DNA of 64,000 nucleotides from NCBI RefSeq assembly GCF_028372415.1, contig NC_092875.1, positions 28,837,712 through 28,901,711 on the forward strand, in the 5' to 3' direction. The position numbers and the translations under genes were made by a program. The stretch comes from Notamacropus eugenii. Lineage: Eukaryota; Chordata; Mammalia; Diprotodontia; Macropodidae. Below the pieces are notes generated by a model. It worked only from the letters and a program-made list of their open reading frames with translations. It was not told the origin of the DNA and searched no databases. Below are positions 11,851 through 24,257 of this stretch, one piece after another (the first letter of the stretch is position 1; each line of letters begins with the position of its first letter).

Positions 11851-12694
11851 GAATCCTGGGAAGGCGCCTGGAGTAAGGAGGGTAAGTGGAGGACTTTGGC
11901 CTGGTACATGGAGGGAGTGCATGGAAAGAAACTGACCATCTGAGCCCCTTCCAGGGTGGCTCATCTTTCAAGCTGAAAAGCTGCTCCAGAGCCCCAAAGA
12001 GGCAGGGGGCCCAGGAGAGGGAAGCAAGAGTTTAAAGAGCAGCTGTGTTCCTAATTTCCCCAGAAGGAGTCCTGGCTGCCACTCCTCCATGCTGAATTTT
12101 CTCCATTAAAAACAAACAATATCATTTGGTTCAATATAAAATGAATTACAGTAAATTAAACTGTGGGAGCCATGTGGTGGGGAGAGCCCTTCCATTGTCA
12201 GGCATGTATCGAAGGCAGTTTTTCATTTTCAATGGGGGAGGAACAACAGCTTGGGGGGTGTGGAGTCCTGGGAAAATAAATAAGTAGAGAGTCCAAGGAG
12301 GGGAGGCTGGGATCCGGGAAGTCCCAAGTGCCTTCCCTGTCCTTATCCCTGTCCCTGTGGCCCCTGCCTCCTCCACTCCCCTCGCTCTCACCGTATGGGC
12401 TCCAATGGTCTCCCGGGGAACAGATTACAGAAAAAAACAAAACAAAGAAAAAAATAGAGATGGATGAGCTCTGGGGACAGAGGACAGAGATGGCTTGGCC
12501 CTAGAGAGACAGGGGACAAGAGATGCTAGGGGAGGAGGATTTAGAAACTAGGGAATCTGAAAACTCCAGGGATCCCTAGGGAGAAGTGAGTTTTCTCCTC
12601 AACAACTCCAATAGGGCTGTACCTGTGAGTAGCCACTGGGCCTTCACATGACTGAACAGATCTTAGGTTAATGAGCTGGAAAAGGTACTAGGTC
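11851..12694. other. apparently single-copy intron
   Basis: No repeat or exon is recognised. 12080-12240 has an AT-rich, low-repeat character of the kind found in conserved non-coding elements, but conservation cannot be tested here. Confidence 0.35.
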
Positions 12695-12950
12695 AGAGAG
12701 CCCTTGCATGTCAGAGCTGAGAGGGGCCTCAGAACAGGGAATGTCAGAGTTGGGAGAGGCCTTAGAACAGGGAATGTCAGGGCTGGGAGGGGGGGGCTTA
12801 GAACAGGGGATGTCAGAGTTGGGAGGGGCCTTAGAATAGAGAATGTCAGAGCTGAGAGGGTCCTTAGAACAGGGAATGACAGAGTTGGGAGGGGCCTTAG
12901 AACAAAAAAATGTCAGGGATGGGAAGGGCCTTAGAGAATGTCAGAGATGC
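12695..12950 (+). repeat. 33-bp SINE-tail minisatellite, array 1
   Basis: About seven copies of a unit of the form 'aacagggaatgtcagagc' plus 'tgggaggggccttag'. The array runs directly into antisense SINE sequence (12950-13110: catcctcattgtacaggtg). It therefore looks like repetition of the SINE segment that normally reads 'aatgtcagagctgggaggga' once. Confidence 0.9.
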
Positions 12951-13110
12951 AGGTTCAACTAATCCAACATCCTCATTGTACAGGTGAAGGAGCAAGGGCT
13001 TGAAACATAACTCCTGCAAAGCTGCAGAGTAAGTTCACATGCCTTAGATGTCTTATATTCCAACATCTCCCTCATTTTGCCCAAGAGAAGACTGAGCCGT
13101 GCAGCGAGAA

Positions 13111-13609
13111 AGACCCTTGCCCAGAGTTCCATAAGTTGGAGGAGGTGGTCCAGGTCCTCTGCCCCCCAATCCAGGACTCTTCTCATGACACTGCCCTGAC
13201 TGGGGGTGGGGTAGGGTAGAAAGGTAAAGCGGCCAAGGGGCAGCTTAGAGGCAGGGTACTTGAAATGCCAAGGCATGGGGCCTGTGAGGTGCTCCCTCCA
13301 CAGTTTGGCCTCTCCAGGTCCCATGGGCCATTGGGAGCTTGGCTGCTAGCTGGCCACTAAGTGGGACCTGAAGCTTTACAAGGACGGAGGAAAGGAAAAG
13401 AAAGACTTCCTGGTCCCTTCCCCAGTGACATCACCAGAAGCCTGGGCCATGGCCATCAAATTACACAGAGTCCAGCACCCTCACCTCAGGGCTGTTCACC
13501 TGTCAAAAGAGGGGGTTGAAACAGAGGGTCTCCATAGCCCTTTCAGATCTAAATCCTATGATCCCCAGATAAAGTGGTAATGTGTCCCGGACATACCATG
13601 TCCCAGAGA
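13111..13609. other. no recognisable gene
   Basis: 13495-13575 ends in a SINE-like tail (tctaaatcctatgatcccc). The rest is unassigned. Confidence 0.35.
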
Positions 13610-13955
13610 TAACAGGGGGAAGAGGCTGTGTGATGTAATGCCTAGAGTGCCAGAAGACCTAAGTTCAAATCTCCCCTCAGAAACTTACTTGGTCCTGCAC
13701 AAGTCACTTAGCATTTCTATAGAGCCTACTGTGTGGCAGGCACTTTATAAGTATTATCTCATTTGGTCCTCAACAACAATCCTAGAAACTAGGTGAGATT
13801 ATTAACCCATTTTACAGTGGAGAAAACTGAGGCAAACAGCTTGAGTGATTTGCCCAAGGTCAATTAGCTATTAAGTGTTTGAGGTCACATTTGAATTCAG
13901 GTCTCCCTGACTCCAGATCCAGGCTCTATCCACTGTGCCACCCAGCTGCCTCTAA
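13610..13955. repeat. sense SINE fragment abutting an antisense MIR-like SINE
   Basis: 13615-13715 is in sense (cctaagttcaaatctcccctc). 13716-13955 is in antisense (cctactgtgtggcaggcac, cattttacagtggagaaaac, ccactgtgccacccagctgc). Confidence 0.75.
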
Positions 13956-14054
13956 GTTTCTTAAAGAGCCAGGCATTGTGTTAACTTCTGGGGATACCAA
14001 GAAATGCAAACACAGTCCCTGCTTTATGGGGCTCATATCCTAACAGAGGAGAAT
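13956..14054. repeat. old unclassified repeat
   Basis: Shares 'ctggggataccaagaaatgc' and 'cagtccctgctttatggggc' with the dispersed repeat seen at 6375, 46330 and 63640. Confidence 0.4.
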
Positions 14055-14450
14055 TTTGTTGTGGTGGTTCCGTGGTGTCACTTTTCATGACTCCATATGG
14101 GGTTTTCTTGGCAGTGGTTTGCCATTTTCTTCTCCTCATTTTACAGATGAGGAAACTGAGGCAAACAGGATTAAATGAATTGTCCAGGGTCACATAGCTA
14201 ATAAGTGGCTGATTCTTTGTGACTCAATGGACCTATGCTGCCCTTGGTGTTTTCTCGAAGAGATAATAGAGTGGTTGGCCATTTTCTCTTCCAGCTCATT
14301 TTACAGAGGAGGAAACTCAGGCAAATATAGTTAAGTGACTTGCCCAGGGTCACACAGCTAGTAAATGTCTGGGACTGGATTTGAACTCCCAAAAAGGAGT
14401 CTTTCTGACTCCAGGCCTGGTGCATTATTCACTGTACTACCTGGTTGCCA
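14055..14450 (-). repeat. two Mar-1-like CORE-SINEs in tandem, antisense
   Basis: 14055-14212 and 14213-14450 both read tail to CORE to head on the minus strand (ggggttttcttggcagtgg; tgtgactcaatggacctatg), each with 'attttacagatgaggaaact'-type wording. Only the second keeps its head. Confidence 0.75.
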
Positions 14451-14799
14451 TGGTAAATTACTTAGAATTCATTTATTCATTCAACAAGCATTTAAGGGAT
14501 GTGTTCCTGATGCCAATCACCGCTCTAGGCCTTAGAAAAATGTAATAGATCCTGTCCTCAAGCCGCTTACAGTGGATCCTAAAAACAGAGCATTTAAGAG
14601 CTGGAAAGAATCTTACAGATCTCAGAGAGAAACATAAATACAAAGGGACCCCCGAAGCCTCCAGTAGGACTCCTGTGTGAACAAAAACCCCAACCAGAAC
14701 ATCCCCTAATTGACCACCAGCTCCTGCCTCCAGAGCTCCCAGGAGTAAGGAAAACCTACCACCTTCCAAGGCAACCTGTTCTATTATGAGTCAGCTCAA

Positions 14800-16555
14800 A
14801 TCTCTAGTAAGTGTGGCCTAGCATTAAATCAAAATTTCCCAGTCATAACAGATCTTAAACTATATGATAAAGCAGCCATCATCAAAACTACTTAGTCCTG
14901 GCTAAGAAATAGAAGGGTAGATCAGTAGAATAGGTTAGGTACATAAGGCACATAAGACTATAATAATCTGCTGTTAGATAAACTCAAAGACCCCAGCTTC
15001 TGGGATAAGAACTCACTATTTGACAAAAACTGCTGGGAAAATTGGAAAACACTATGACAAAAACTGGGCACAGACTAACGACTGACACCATATGCCAAAA
15101 TAAAGCCCAAATGGGTACATGATTGAGATATAACGGCTGATACCATAAGCAAATCAGGGGAGTAAGGAATAGTTTACCTTTCAGATTAATGAAGAATTGA
15201 GGGATTTATAACTAAACAAGAGATAGAGAACATTACGAAATGCAAAGTGTATAATTTTGATTACATTAAATTGAAAAGTTTTTGCACAAACAAAGCCAAT
15301 GCAACCAAGATTAGGAGGAAGCAGAAAATTTGGAAAGAATATTTACAACCAGTGTCTCTGATAAAGGCGTTATTTCTGAAGAGAGAGAGACAGAGACAGA
15401 GAGAGACAGACAGACAGAGAGACAGACAGAGAGAGACACACAGAGAGAGAGACAGAGAGAAAGAGAGAGAGAGACAGAGAAAGAGAGAGAGACAGAGAGA
15501 AAGAGAGACAGAATGAGAGAGACAGAGAGAAAGAGAGAGACAGAGAAGTGAGTCAAATTTATAAGAACACAAGTCATTCCCCAATGGATAAATGGTTAAA
15601 GGATATGAACAGCAAGTTTTCAGAGGAAGAAATTAAAGCTATCTATAGTCATATAAAAAATGCTCTAAATCACTATTGATTAGAGAAATGCAAATCAAAA
15701 CAATTCTAAGGTACCACATCATACCTATTAGATTGGCTAACATGACAAAACAGGAAAACAATAAATGTTGGGGAAGATGTGGTAAAATTGGAACACTAAT
15801 GCATTGTTGGTGGAGCTGTGAACTGATCCAACCATTCTGGAGAACAATGTGGAACTATGCCCAAAGAGCTACAAAAATGTACATACCCTTTGACCCAGCA
15901 AAACCACTTCTAGGGCTGTATCCCAAAGAGATCATAAAAAGGGGGAAAGGACCCACATATACAAAATTTATAGCAGCTCTTTTTGTTGTGGCCAAGAACT
16001 GGAAATCAAGAGGATGCCCATCAATTGGGGAATGGCTGAATAAGTTGTAGTATATGAGTGTAATGGAATACTATTGTGCTATATGAAATGATGAGCAGGG
16101 AGACTTCTGAAAAACCTGGAAAGACTTATATGATCTGATTGCTGAGTGAAGTGTGCCGAACCAGGAGAACACTGTACATAATAAGAGCCACGTTGTGTAA
16201 TGACTGACTTTGACAGACTTAGTCCTTCTTAGCAATGAAAGGACCTAAAACAATTCCAAAGGACTCATGATGGAAAATGCCATTCACATCCAGAGAAAGA
16301 GCTAGGGAGTTGGAACGCAGAGTGAAGCAGATTATTTTCTTTTTTTTAATTTTGTTTTTTTTGCTTTCTCATGGTTTCTCCCATTCGTTATAATTCTTCT
16401 ATGCAACATGACTAATGTGAAAACATATTTAATAGGAATGCATGTGTAGATACTATATCAGATTACATGTCATTTGGGGAGGGAGGGGGAGAAAATTTAA
16501 AACTTATGGGAGTGAATGTTGAAAACTAAAAATAAATAATTTCTTAAAAAATAAC
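14800..16555 (+). mobile_element. 5'-truncated L1 with ORF2 remnant
   Basis: Contains the C-terminal part of an L1 ORF2. The longest open piece (15676-16050) reads an L1-like C-terminal pattern of Cys-Gly/Trp-Trp-Cys residues, a 'PFDPAKPLLGLYPKE' motif and an 'IAALFVVAKNWKS' motif. A 3' UTR and A-rich end follow. Frameshifts and a GA expansion break it, so it is not functional. Confidence 0.85.
15380..15546 (+). repeat. GA/GACA-rich microsatellite inside the L1
   Basis: A run of gagaga, gacagaga and gacaga words interrupts the L1 at the position where related copies read straight on toward 'aaatggtcaaagg'. The expansion arose within the element. Confidence 0.9.
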
Positions 16556-16734
16556 CCTGTCTTAGGAAGCGTACATCCCTACCAATCAACATTCCCCCCA
16601 CTACAAATGCAAAGGTCTCAAAGAAAAAAGAGGCTTTATCAGCTTTTAAGTAACTTGATGTCCTATTCTGGCCTGCCTATGACAAAGACAAGTGTTCAAA
16701 GTGAAGGTGAGGCCGACAAAACTCAAACCAGAGT

Positions 16735-16935
16735 ACAATTATATACATATATATGTAATATATACTATATAAGATATAATATTTAATATATACACAATTA
16801 TATATAATATAGATAATATATGCAACATATAATACAACTATAGATAATATAGATAACATATGTAATATATAATATAATATATACAATTATATATAATATA
16901 CATTTTATATGTATATATAAATTATATAAATTTCC
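16735..16935. repeat. TA-rich microsatellite
   Basis: Degenerate tatata/taatata tract of about 200 bases. Confidence 0.9.
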
Positions 16936-17330
16936 CTCTTTATAACTCCCATGTTTCTCATTCTTCCCTCTGGGGTCAAACTGAAAAAGTCTCATCATTC
17001 CCCCAAAGGACAACCGTACAAATGCTTGAAGACAACTCTATGTCCCCACTAAGGCTTCATTTTTTCATGCTAAACACTCTGCTTTTTGAAATCAGACCTC
17101 ACATCTTTCCTATTTGTATGGTCAGTCCTTAGTGAAGAGCCTGGCACACAGTCGGTGCTTAATAAATTCTTGTTGACTAATAAAATGTGACATCATTTTG
17201 AAGTATTTCACTATCACTTCTTTAGACAATTTCCAGTTTATGAGCAATGGTCTTCCTAAAATATAGTACCTAGAAATGAATATCCTACTCCAGGCATGCT
17301 CTGACCAGGGCAGAAGACTGTGGAATGTTT
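16936..17330. mobile_element. CR1/L3-like LINE 3' fragment with an L2 end
   Basis: 'catgctaaacactctgcttt' and 'ggcatgctctgaccagggca' are CR1/L3 3'-region wording. 17105-17180 is an L2-type end (gtcggtgcttaataaattc). Confidence 0.5.
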
Positions 17331-17524
17331 GCCTCTCCTATCCTGGACTTGCCTCTTCCATCCCTGCACAGTATCACAGAATTGGGTAATTGGAAGGGGG
17401 AACCTTCCCTGATTGCCTTGATTAAGTAATATATGAGAAAAAGAACCCACTACAACATACCCAAGTTGGTCATCCCTAAAGACTTTTCATGAATGGGCAT
17501 CCAAGTTAACATTTCACTCTGGGA

Positions 17525-17785
17525 CAGGTCTAGTGGCTCATGGGATAGAGCCCCTAGTGAGGAAGGCCTGGGTTCAAATTTGATCTCAGATACTTACTGG
17601 CTGTGTGACCCTGGGCAAATCACTTAGTCTATGCTTATCTTAATCCATTGGAGAAGTAAATGGTAGATCATTCCAGTATCTTTGCCAAGAAAACCCCATG
17701 GACAGTATTGACAGTATGCCATTTCCTTCTCCAGCTCATTTTATATATCTATATCTATATCTATATACACAAATATATAAATACA
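17525..17785 (+). repeat. Mar-1-like CORE-SINE and TATATC tract
   Basis: SINE at 17525-17742 (ggcctgggttcaaatttg, ggctgtgtgaccctgggc, agtatctttgccaagaaaac). The tail passes into a (tatatc)n run. Confidence 0.75.
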
Positions 17786-18100
17786 GCTGGTTATCCTCCG
17801 GGGACCCAAGCTGCCAATGTGAACAGGTGCTGGGAGTTAGCCCAGAGCCTGAGACACAAGCTGGCTCACTGTAATTGTATCTTCCTTTTATTGATTTCTG
17901 ATAACAATTATTTAATAACGTTTGAGAATTTCCCCAGAAATTTAAGTCAGGGCCATGCAAATAAAGTTAAGAAACTGTTCTCAACACTCTTCAGGTCTTC
18001 AGGGGGTACCTTCATGATCTTCCAAATATCACTGAGAGAAGTTCAGCAATCACAATGGTTAATTCTTTCAGCCCTGGAGGAATGAGTTTGTCTGGGCTAG
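17786..18100. other. single-copy-like intron
   Basis: No repeat or exon recognised. AT-rich stretch with 'ataacaattatttaataacg'. Confidence 0.3.
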
Positions 18101-18414
18101 GTGGCTCACTTTACAGATGAGGAAACTGAGGCCCAGAGACAGGAAGTGTCTCACACAAAGTCATATCTTTAGTCAGTAGCATGTATCAGGTTCCTCTTAC
18201 ATCAAAGCAGACTCAATTCAATTTTGCATTTATTAAGTGCCTGCTATGAGACAGCTAGGTGACCTCTTGGAACAGGGGATGTTAGAGCTGGCAGAGGCCT
18301 TAGAACAGGGATGTCAGAGCTGGGAGGGGTCTTAGAACAGGGGATGCCAGAGCTGGGAGGGCCCTTAGAACAGGGGATGCCAGAGCTGGGAGGGCCCTTA
18401 GAACAAGGAATGTC
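18101..18414 (+). repeat. 33-bp SINE-tail minisatellite, array 2, left part
   Basis: 18105-18250 is a SINE remnant. 18265-18414 holds about five 33-base units (cagagctgggagggccctta). The array is cut by an L1 and continues at 19393. Confidence 0.9.
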
Positions 18415-19392
18415 CCCCAATTGATAAATGGTCAAAGGTTATGAACAGGCAATTTTCAGAAGAACAAATCATAACTATCTAGAGTCATATGACTATATGC
18501 TCTAACTCACTATTGCTTAGAAAAATATAAATTAAAACAACTCTGAAGTACCAACCTACACCTATCAGATTGTCTAAATGACAGAAAAGGAAAATGAAAA
18601 AAGTTGGAGGGAACGTGAGAAAACCAGGACACTAATGCACTCTTGGTAGAGTTGTAAACTGATCCAACCATTCTGAAGATCTATTTGGAATTATGCCCAG
18701 TGGGCTATAAAACTGTATACTCCACTTCTCCTTCTGTATCCCAAGATATCAAAAAAGGGGAAAAGGACCCACATGTACAAAAATATTTACAGTAGTTTTT
18801 TCTGCATTGGTAAAGAATTGGAAACTGAGGGGATGCCCATCAGCTGTGGTATTTGAATGTGAGAGAGCACTGTTGTGCTAGAAGAAATGACCATCCAGAC
18901 TCATTTCAGAAAAACTTACATGAACTGATGCTGAGTGAAGTGAGTAGATCCAAGAGAACACTGTACACAGTCACAGCAACGCTGTGCTATCATCAACTGT
19001 GAATGGCTTAGCTCCTGTCAGGAATGCATTCACCCAAGACAATTCCAAAGGACTCATGATGAAAAATGCGATCCACATCCAGAGAAAGAACTGACGGAGT
19101 CTGAATGCAGATCAAAGCAGACTATTTTCATTTTATTTTTTGTTTTGGCCTGTGTTTTCCTACACAATACGACTAATATGGAAATATGTTTTTTATGTAA
19201 CCTATATCGGATTGCTTACTGTCTCACGGAGGGGGGAAGTGATGGAAAGAGAGAATTTAAAATTTAAAATTTTTTAAAAATGCATGTCAAAAATGGTTTT
19301 TACATGTAATTGAGAAAAAATAAAATATTATTAAAAATTTTAATCAATGTTAAAAATGTTTTATAAAAAAGATTATTAAAGGAAAACAAAAA
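18415..19392 (+). mobile_element. 5'-truncated L1 inserted in the minisatellite
   Basis: Begins at 'ccccaattgataaatggtc' in the L1 ORF2 3' region and runs through the 3' UTR to an A-rich end. Flanks gaacaaggaatgtc (18401-18414) and gaataagaaatgtc (19393-19406) form a 14-base target-site duplication with two mismatches. Confidence 0.85.
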
Positions 19393-19620
19393 GAATAAGA
19401 AATGTCAGAGATGGGAGGGTCCTTAGAACACATAATAGATCTGGGAAGGGCCTCTGGAAAGGTTACATCAGAGCTGGGAGGGGTCTTAGAGCAGGAAATG
19501 TCAGATCTGGGAGGGGCCTTAGAACAAAGAATGCTGGAACCCAAAGGAACCCTAGAACACAGAATGGCCAAGGTTGGAGGGTGTTTAGAGAGCATATAAC
19601 CTAATCTATCTATTTTGCAG
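19393..19620 (+). repeat. 33-bp SINE-tail minisatellite, array 2, right part
   Basis: About five further units, ending in antisense SINE wording (ctatctattttgcagatggg). The array was continuous with 18265-18414 before the L1 landed. Confidence 0.85.
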
Positions 19621-20850
19621 ATGGGCAAACGAAGACTCATAAAATGAAAGTAATTTGTACAAGTTCCCTCCACAATTCAAGCGACTGAACCAGGGCTGCT
19701 TGACGCTTCCTTCTTGATGGTGAAGAAGACTGACCATCTCTAGACTCCCTCCACCATCTTGGCTAGCTGTCATTTGGTGCTAATGGACCCTTGCCCATTT
19801 TTCATCTGGGGACACAGGGTGGCTTAGGGGTTAGTGATCTCACAGAGGAGTTTGGGGAGTAGGAGAAGATGACATTGGGGAGGAAAGAAAAGTAGAGAAA
19901 TAGAGAAAATGAAGAGATTCCCCTGAGTCCCCCAGAAAAGGTTGACCTAGTCTCTCACATCAGGAGGCCATGGGACTGTCAACCAAACCCCAATACCAAA
20001 AGCACTTTAAATAAAAAAAAATAATAAATTTGCTGAACTATCAGTGGATAGAGAAAGGTACCAAGGATGAAGCATCTGCGCTGTGAGCCATTACGGGCCC
20101 TTGACAGATGTGATTCTATCAACCTCCCCCCAAAGCAGCAAATAAAGACCTAGCCCCTTTTCTTCTCCCCAGACAAGGATTAATGAGCATGGGGATAGCA
20201 CTCAGACAAGCAAGGAAAGGCTGTGAACTTTTTCTAGGCCTGCAATTTATCTTGGGAAGACTATTCACATCACTTTTACAGGCTGGATCCTACTATGACC
20301 CAGCACATTAATCTCACAGAATAAAATAATATTAATAAGAAAGAGGAGTTGGACAGTTGCCAGGGTTACATTAATAACTGTCGTAAACACCTCCACTGGC
20401 CGCGAGGGAACTCGGAGCTCCATCCCTACCCCTCCGCCCCCAGCCCATCCATTCTTGGCCAATCACCAGATAGGTCCTGTTGAAAGAGGAAGTGATCTCA
20501 CTCTCGTTGAGACTCAGATAAATTTTATGTGAACTTGACTTGTAGACTATTAGACCCAGAAGGCCCCTCCAATCTGATCTTCTCATTATATCTTATTTTA
20601 AAATTTTTATTCATTTAAAAAATGTATAGCTCTTATTTCCTCTCTAATAAAAACCTCCTTGGCATCACAGTATGGTTGGGTCACACAAATATAATGACTA
20701 TATCTGATGGTGTATGTCCCATGTCATACCTACAGCCCACCACCTTTCTACAGAACCCCCTCATTTTATAGGCAAAGGAAATGGAAACCTAGAGAGGAAA
20801 AATGATTTGTTGATAATCACAGAGATAGGAAACAAGCAGAATGCTGGATT
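19621..20850. other. apparently single-copy intron, possible conserved non-coding DNA
   Basis: No repeat or exon recognised through most of this. 20040-20400 is AT-rich and complex, with several TAAT words (tcacattaataactgtcg-like text near 20370), and is the best candidate for a conserved element. This rests on texture only. Confidence 0.35.
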
Positions 20851-21470
20851 CAAAGTTAGACAGCATGGGTTCAAAACTGGGTCTAGTTATTTGCTACCTC
20901 TTTGACCCTGAACAAGTTACTCATATCTCCTGGCCTCAGTTTCCTCATCTGTAATCTGAGGGGGTTGGACCTGTGACCTCTGAGGTCCCTTCCAGCTCCT
21001 AAGTCTATGAGTCTGAAATCATATGGTATCTAACACTAATTCAATAATAATTCATCCAGGATGTACACAGGTACAAGACCCTATTCTGAAGGCTGATTAT
21101 TCAGAGACGAGAAAAGGACATAGGAGGATGTGATATGGTGAAGAAAGATGTGACTGATGAGATGGCTCTAGAGCTCTGAGCCTACCTGGCCTCAATTTCC
21201 TCATCTGTAAAATGAGGAAGTTAGACTAGAGGACCCTAACAATTTCTTCCAGGTCCAAATCTAGGATTCTCTGATCTTCTGTGTGTCTCAGTTTCCCTAT
21301 CTGTACATTAAGGGGACTACACCAGATGGTCTCTGGGGTCCTTTAATTAATTTAAGCAATCACTTTAGTTGCCTGGGCCTCAGTTTCCTTATCTGTACAA
21401 TAAAGGGATTAGATGAGATGGCCTCAGGGGTAGCTCCCCATTCTAGACCCAGAATTCTCTGAACAGGCAG
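20851..21470 (+). repeat. MIR-like SINE plus repeated SINE 3' halves
   Basis: 20855-21015 is a near-complete SINE ending 'aggtcccttccagctcctaa'. 21190-21285, 21286-21345 and 21370-21465 are three successive copies of its 3' half (cctcagtttccttatctg ... ggttagatgagatgg type). Confidence 0.7.
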
Positions 21471-22160
21471 AGATGGGGAGGGAGTTGGTTCCCAGCATGG
21501 GCCCAAGGACTCAGAAGTTGGATGAGGGCAGGATGGGAAGGCGGAGCAGCTAGTCAGCGGGTACAGCAGGCTGCCTCCTCCCACGGTGGAAGGGCTTTCA
21601 CACCCCAGAGCAGCCAGTGCAAAAGCATTTTCAGAAAGTGAGGAAAGTGACATGGAAATCTTATGTTTCCTGAGAACGATGCCTCTTCCCTGGCCACATG
21701 GTCCTGTTTCTACAGACGAGTGTGGCAGACGTCTGAACGCCCACCTCCTGAAGCTGGGGCTTGGCTGGACTCCCCAGCACCCAGAGGCCTGGAGCTGTTG
21801 CTCGGCTCCTACCCTTCCTTCCCATCTGTTCCGAGCCTTTACTAAATTGGGGTCAGGAAGTTCTCGAGTTGAACTCTGGCTTCAGCCACAATCGACAAAC
21901 AGTCAGCGATTATTTAAAAAGCACCCACTATGGGTCTGGTCAGCTAGGAAACCTGTTATTTGCATCTCGTCATTAAAACAATGCCAACTTCAATGCTGGA
22001 ACAAAATATTTCATGTCTCTTTCTCCAGGAAAAGCCCACTCACATCCTCTGTAGCTTCAGAGTACTGACAAGATCCCAACAGAATAATGAGGGCCTGGGT
22101 AAAGGGATGCTCTATGACAGGGGTCCAGGTAACTGTCTCGTACAGAGCTGGGGGAGGCTT
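21471..22160. other. unassigned intron
   Basis: No splice-flanked coding segment and no clear repeat. Reading frames of up to 160 codons overlap each other in different frames and match nothing I know. Confidence 0.3.
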
Positions 22161-22821
22161 GGGGTCTGTCTTCATCACCATCCCACCATCATCATCATCA
22201 TCATCGCTAATATTTACATAGGACTTACAATGTGCCAGGCACTGTGCTGTCCCAGGGTTCCTATTCAAGGAGACGGGCTGGCTGAAAGGAAAAAGGATGT
22301 TCCAAGAGCCTGCAGGCTGCTGGGACCCAAGCCCCCCAGCAGGCATCAGTCCATCTTGACCTGAGCAGCTGGTGGCTACAAGCTGCTGCTCATCATGGAA
22401 GATGGCTTCCAGAAAAAGCCACCAGCATTGCCCTGGGGTGGCAGGAGCTGCTGTGTCCCTGGGCTGGAGTCACACCTTACCAGCTGCTCTCAGAGCAGCC
22501 TGGGCTCCAGCCGCCAGGCTCCAGAACACAGCTAACGGAGTGGGGCTCTTTAGGAAGGAAACTCTGGTGGCTATCTATTCTCAGAAATAATTATGACTAT
22601 TGTTTTTATTTACTGAATGAGAAGCAGAGGAGAGAGAGTGCTCCTCTGATCCCTCCTGGCTATGTGACCTTAACCTCTCACACTCTAAATTACAGAGAAG
22701 AAGCCAACCTGCATTGGTAGAAGGGTCTCCTCACCTGGGAGTTCCCTGTACCAAAGAAATCACAGGTCTATCCCTTATTCCCACCCTTTTCATCATCATT
22801 ATCTTCTTTTTTTCTTTTTTT
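22161..22821. other. antisense SINE fragment and unassigned sequence
   Basis: 22175-22255 has a (cat)n run and 'acaatgtgccaggcactgtg'. 22670-22790 carries 'ctcctcacctgggagttccc', a SINE-type phrase also at 60250. Confidence 0.4.
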
Positions 22822-23095
22822 AGATGGTGCAGTAGGTAGAGTGCTGGGCCTGGAGTCAGGAAGACCTGAGTTCAAATCCAGCCTCAGACACTTACTATCA
22901 GTGAGACCCTGGGCAACTCACTTGACCTCTGTTTGCCTGTTTCTTCATCTGTAAAATGGGGACCATAATAGCTCCTACCTCTCAGGGTCATTCATTGTGA
23001 GATCAAATGGAATAATACTGATAATGCACTTAGCACAGTGCCTGCCCCTTAGTAAGGGCTATATAACTGCTATTACTACTATTGATATTAGTTTA
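22822..23095 (+). repeat. MIR-like CORE-SINE
   Basis: Nearly complete: ggcctggagtcaggaagacc, cacttactatcagtgagacc, catctgtaaaatggggacc, ending in a tattactactattg tail. Confidence 0.85.
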
Positions 23096-23844
23096 ATTTT
23101 ATTCTAAACAACTATTGTACTGTTTATTTTTTGGTTATTATTGTCATTGCTGCTGAAGTACAAATATAACAGGTCTGCGGAGGAGTCACTCTCCTCCTAT
23201 TATTCTTTAATGCTGAATGTTCTACAGACTATTTCCTAGGAAGATAAAAGATTATTTTTTGTAGCTGAATGAAATTACTGGGATATAGGCTCTCCCTCTG
23301 TGGACTCCCTGAAAGCATCCTTGAGCCAAGTCTAAGAGCAGGGTGTGGAGGACTCTGTATTTCGTCCAGTTCTCACTTTTCCTTTCTTTTCATTAAAAAT
23401 GATAATTACTATTAGAATTGTCACAATAAATTGTTTTTTGGGGTGTTATTAACCTCTCACATTTCTATAGCACATTGTGGCTTATCAAGTGCTTTCTTTA
23501 CAACTGCCTTTAAGGTTGGTCTTACAAGCATCAATTACGCCATTTTATAGACATGGAAACTGAGAGGGGAGGAGTCCCTCTCTCTGTTGGTAGGAGGGAG
23601 GAAGTGAGGCAGGTCACATCACACAAGGCATCCCAAGAAATGTCATCTTGGATATTTGGCTCTGTGCCCCTGAATCTGCTTCTCTCCCTTATTCTGGGAC
23701 TAGAACTCAGGGCGCTCTCTGAAGGTGTGGGATCCTAGAATCATAGATCTTTGAGCTAGAAGGGGGTACCACTTCAACTCCCTCATTTTACACAGAAGGA
23801 AATTGAGTCCTCCTGAGGAAAACTCACATAACTGCAGAGACAAC
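23096..23844. repeat. antisense SINE fragments
   Basis: 23460-23590 (tttctatagcacattgtgg, cgccattttatagacatgg) and 23735-23830 (tgagctagaagggggtacc) are antisense SINE pieces. The remainder is unassigned. Confidence 0.5.
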
Positions 23845-24088
23845 TGGGTGACATAGATTTAGATCAACAGGTCTGGAGGAAGAAAGGTTTGAGTTCAAAT
23901 ATGACCTTGGATACATCCTAGCTACCTGACCTTGGGCAAGTCATTTAAGTTCTGTTGGTCTGAGTTTCTTCAATTGTAAAATGGGGATAATTACAACACC
24001 GACCTCCTAGGGTTGTTGTAAGGATCAAAAGAGATGAAAGCTCTTAGCGCAATATCTGGTCCATAGCAGGTTCTATAAAAATGTTAGC
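23845..24088 (+). repeat. MIR-like CORE-SINE
   Basis: Head, CORE (ctagctacctgaccttggg) and 3' half (tgtaaaatggggataattac). Its tail leads directly into the trinucleotide tract. Confidence 0.85.
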
Positions 24089-24090
24089 TG

Positions 24091-24139
<49 letters not shown>

Positions 24140-24191
24140 CACTACCACTACTACTACCACTGCTACTACTACTATTACTACTACCACCACC

Positions 24192-24257
<66 letters not shown>

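Noticed and set aside
15676..16050. 124-codon open frame as a gene
   Set aside because: It is the C-terminal end of an L1 ORF2 in a 5'-truncated copy with frameshifts on both sides.
21586..22068. 160-codon frame as an unknown gene or RNFT2 exon
   Set aside because: No matching splice phase, no similarity to RNFT2 and competing frames on the other strand.
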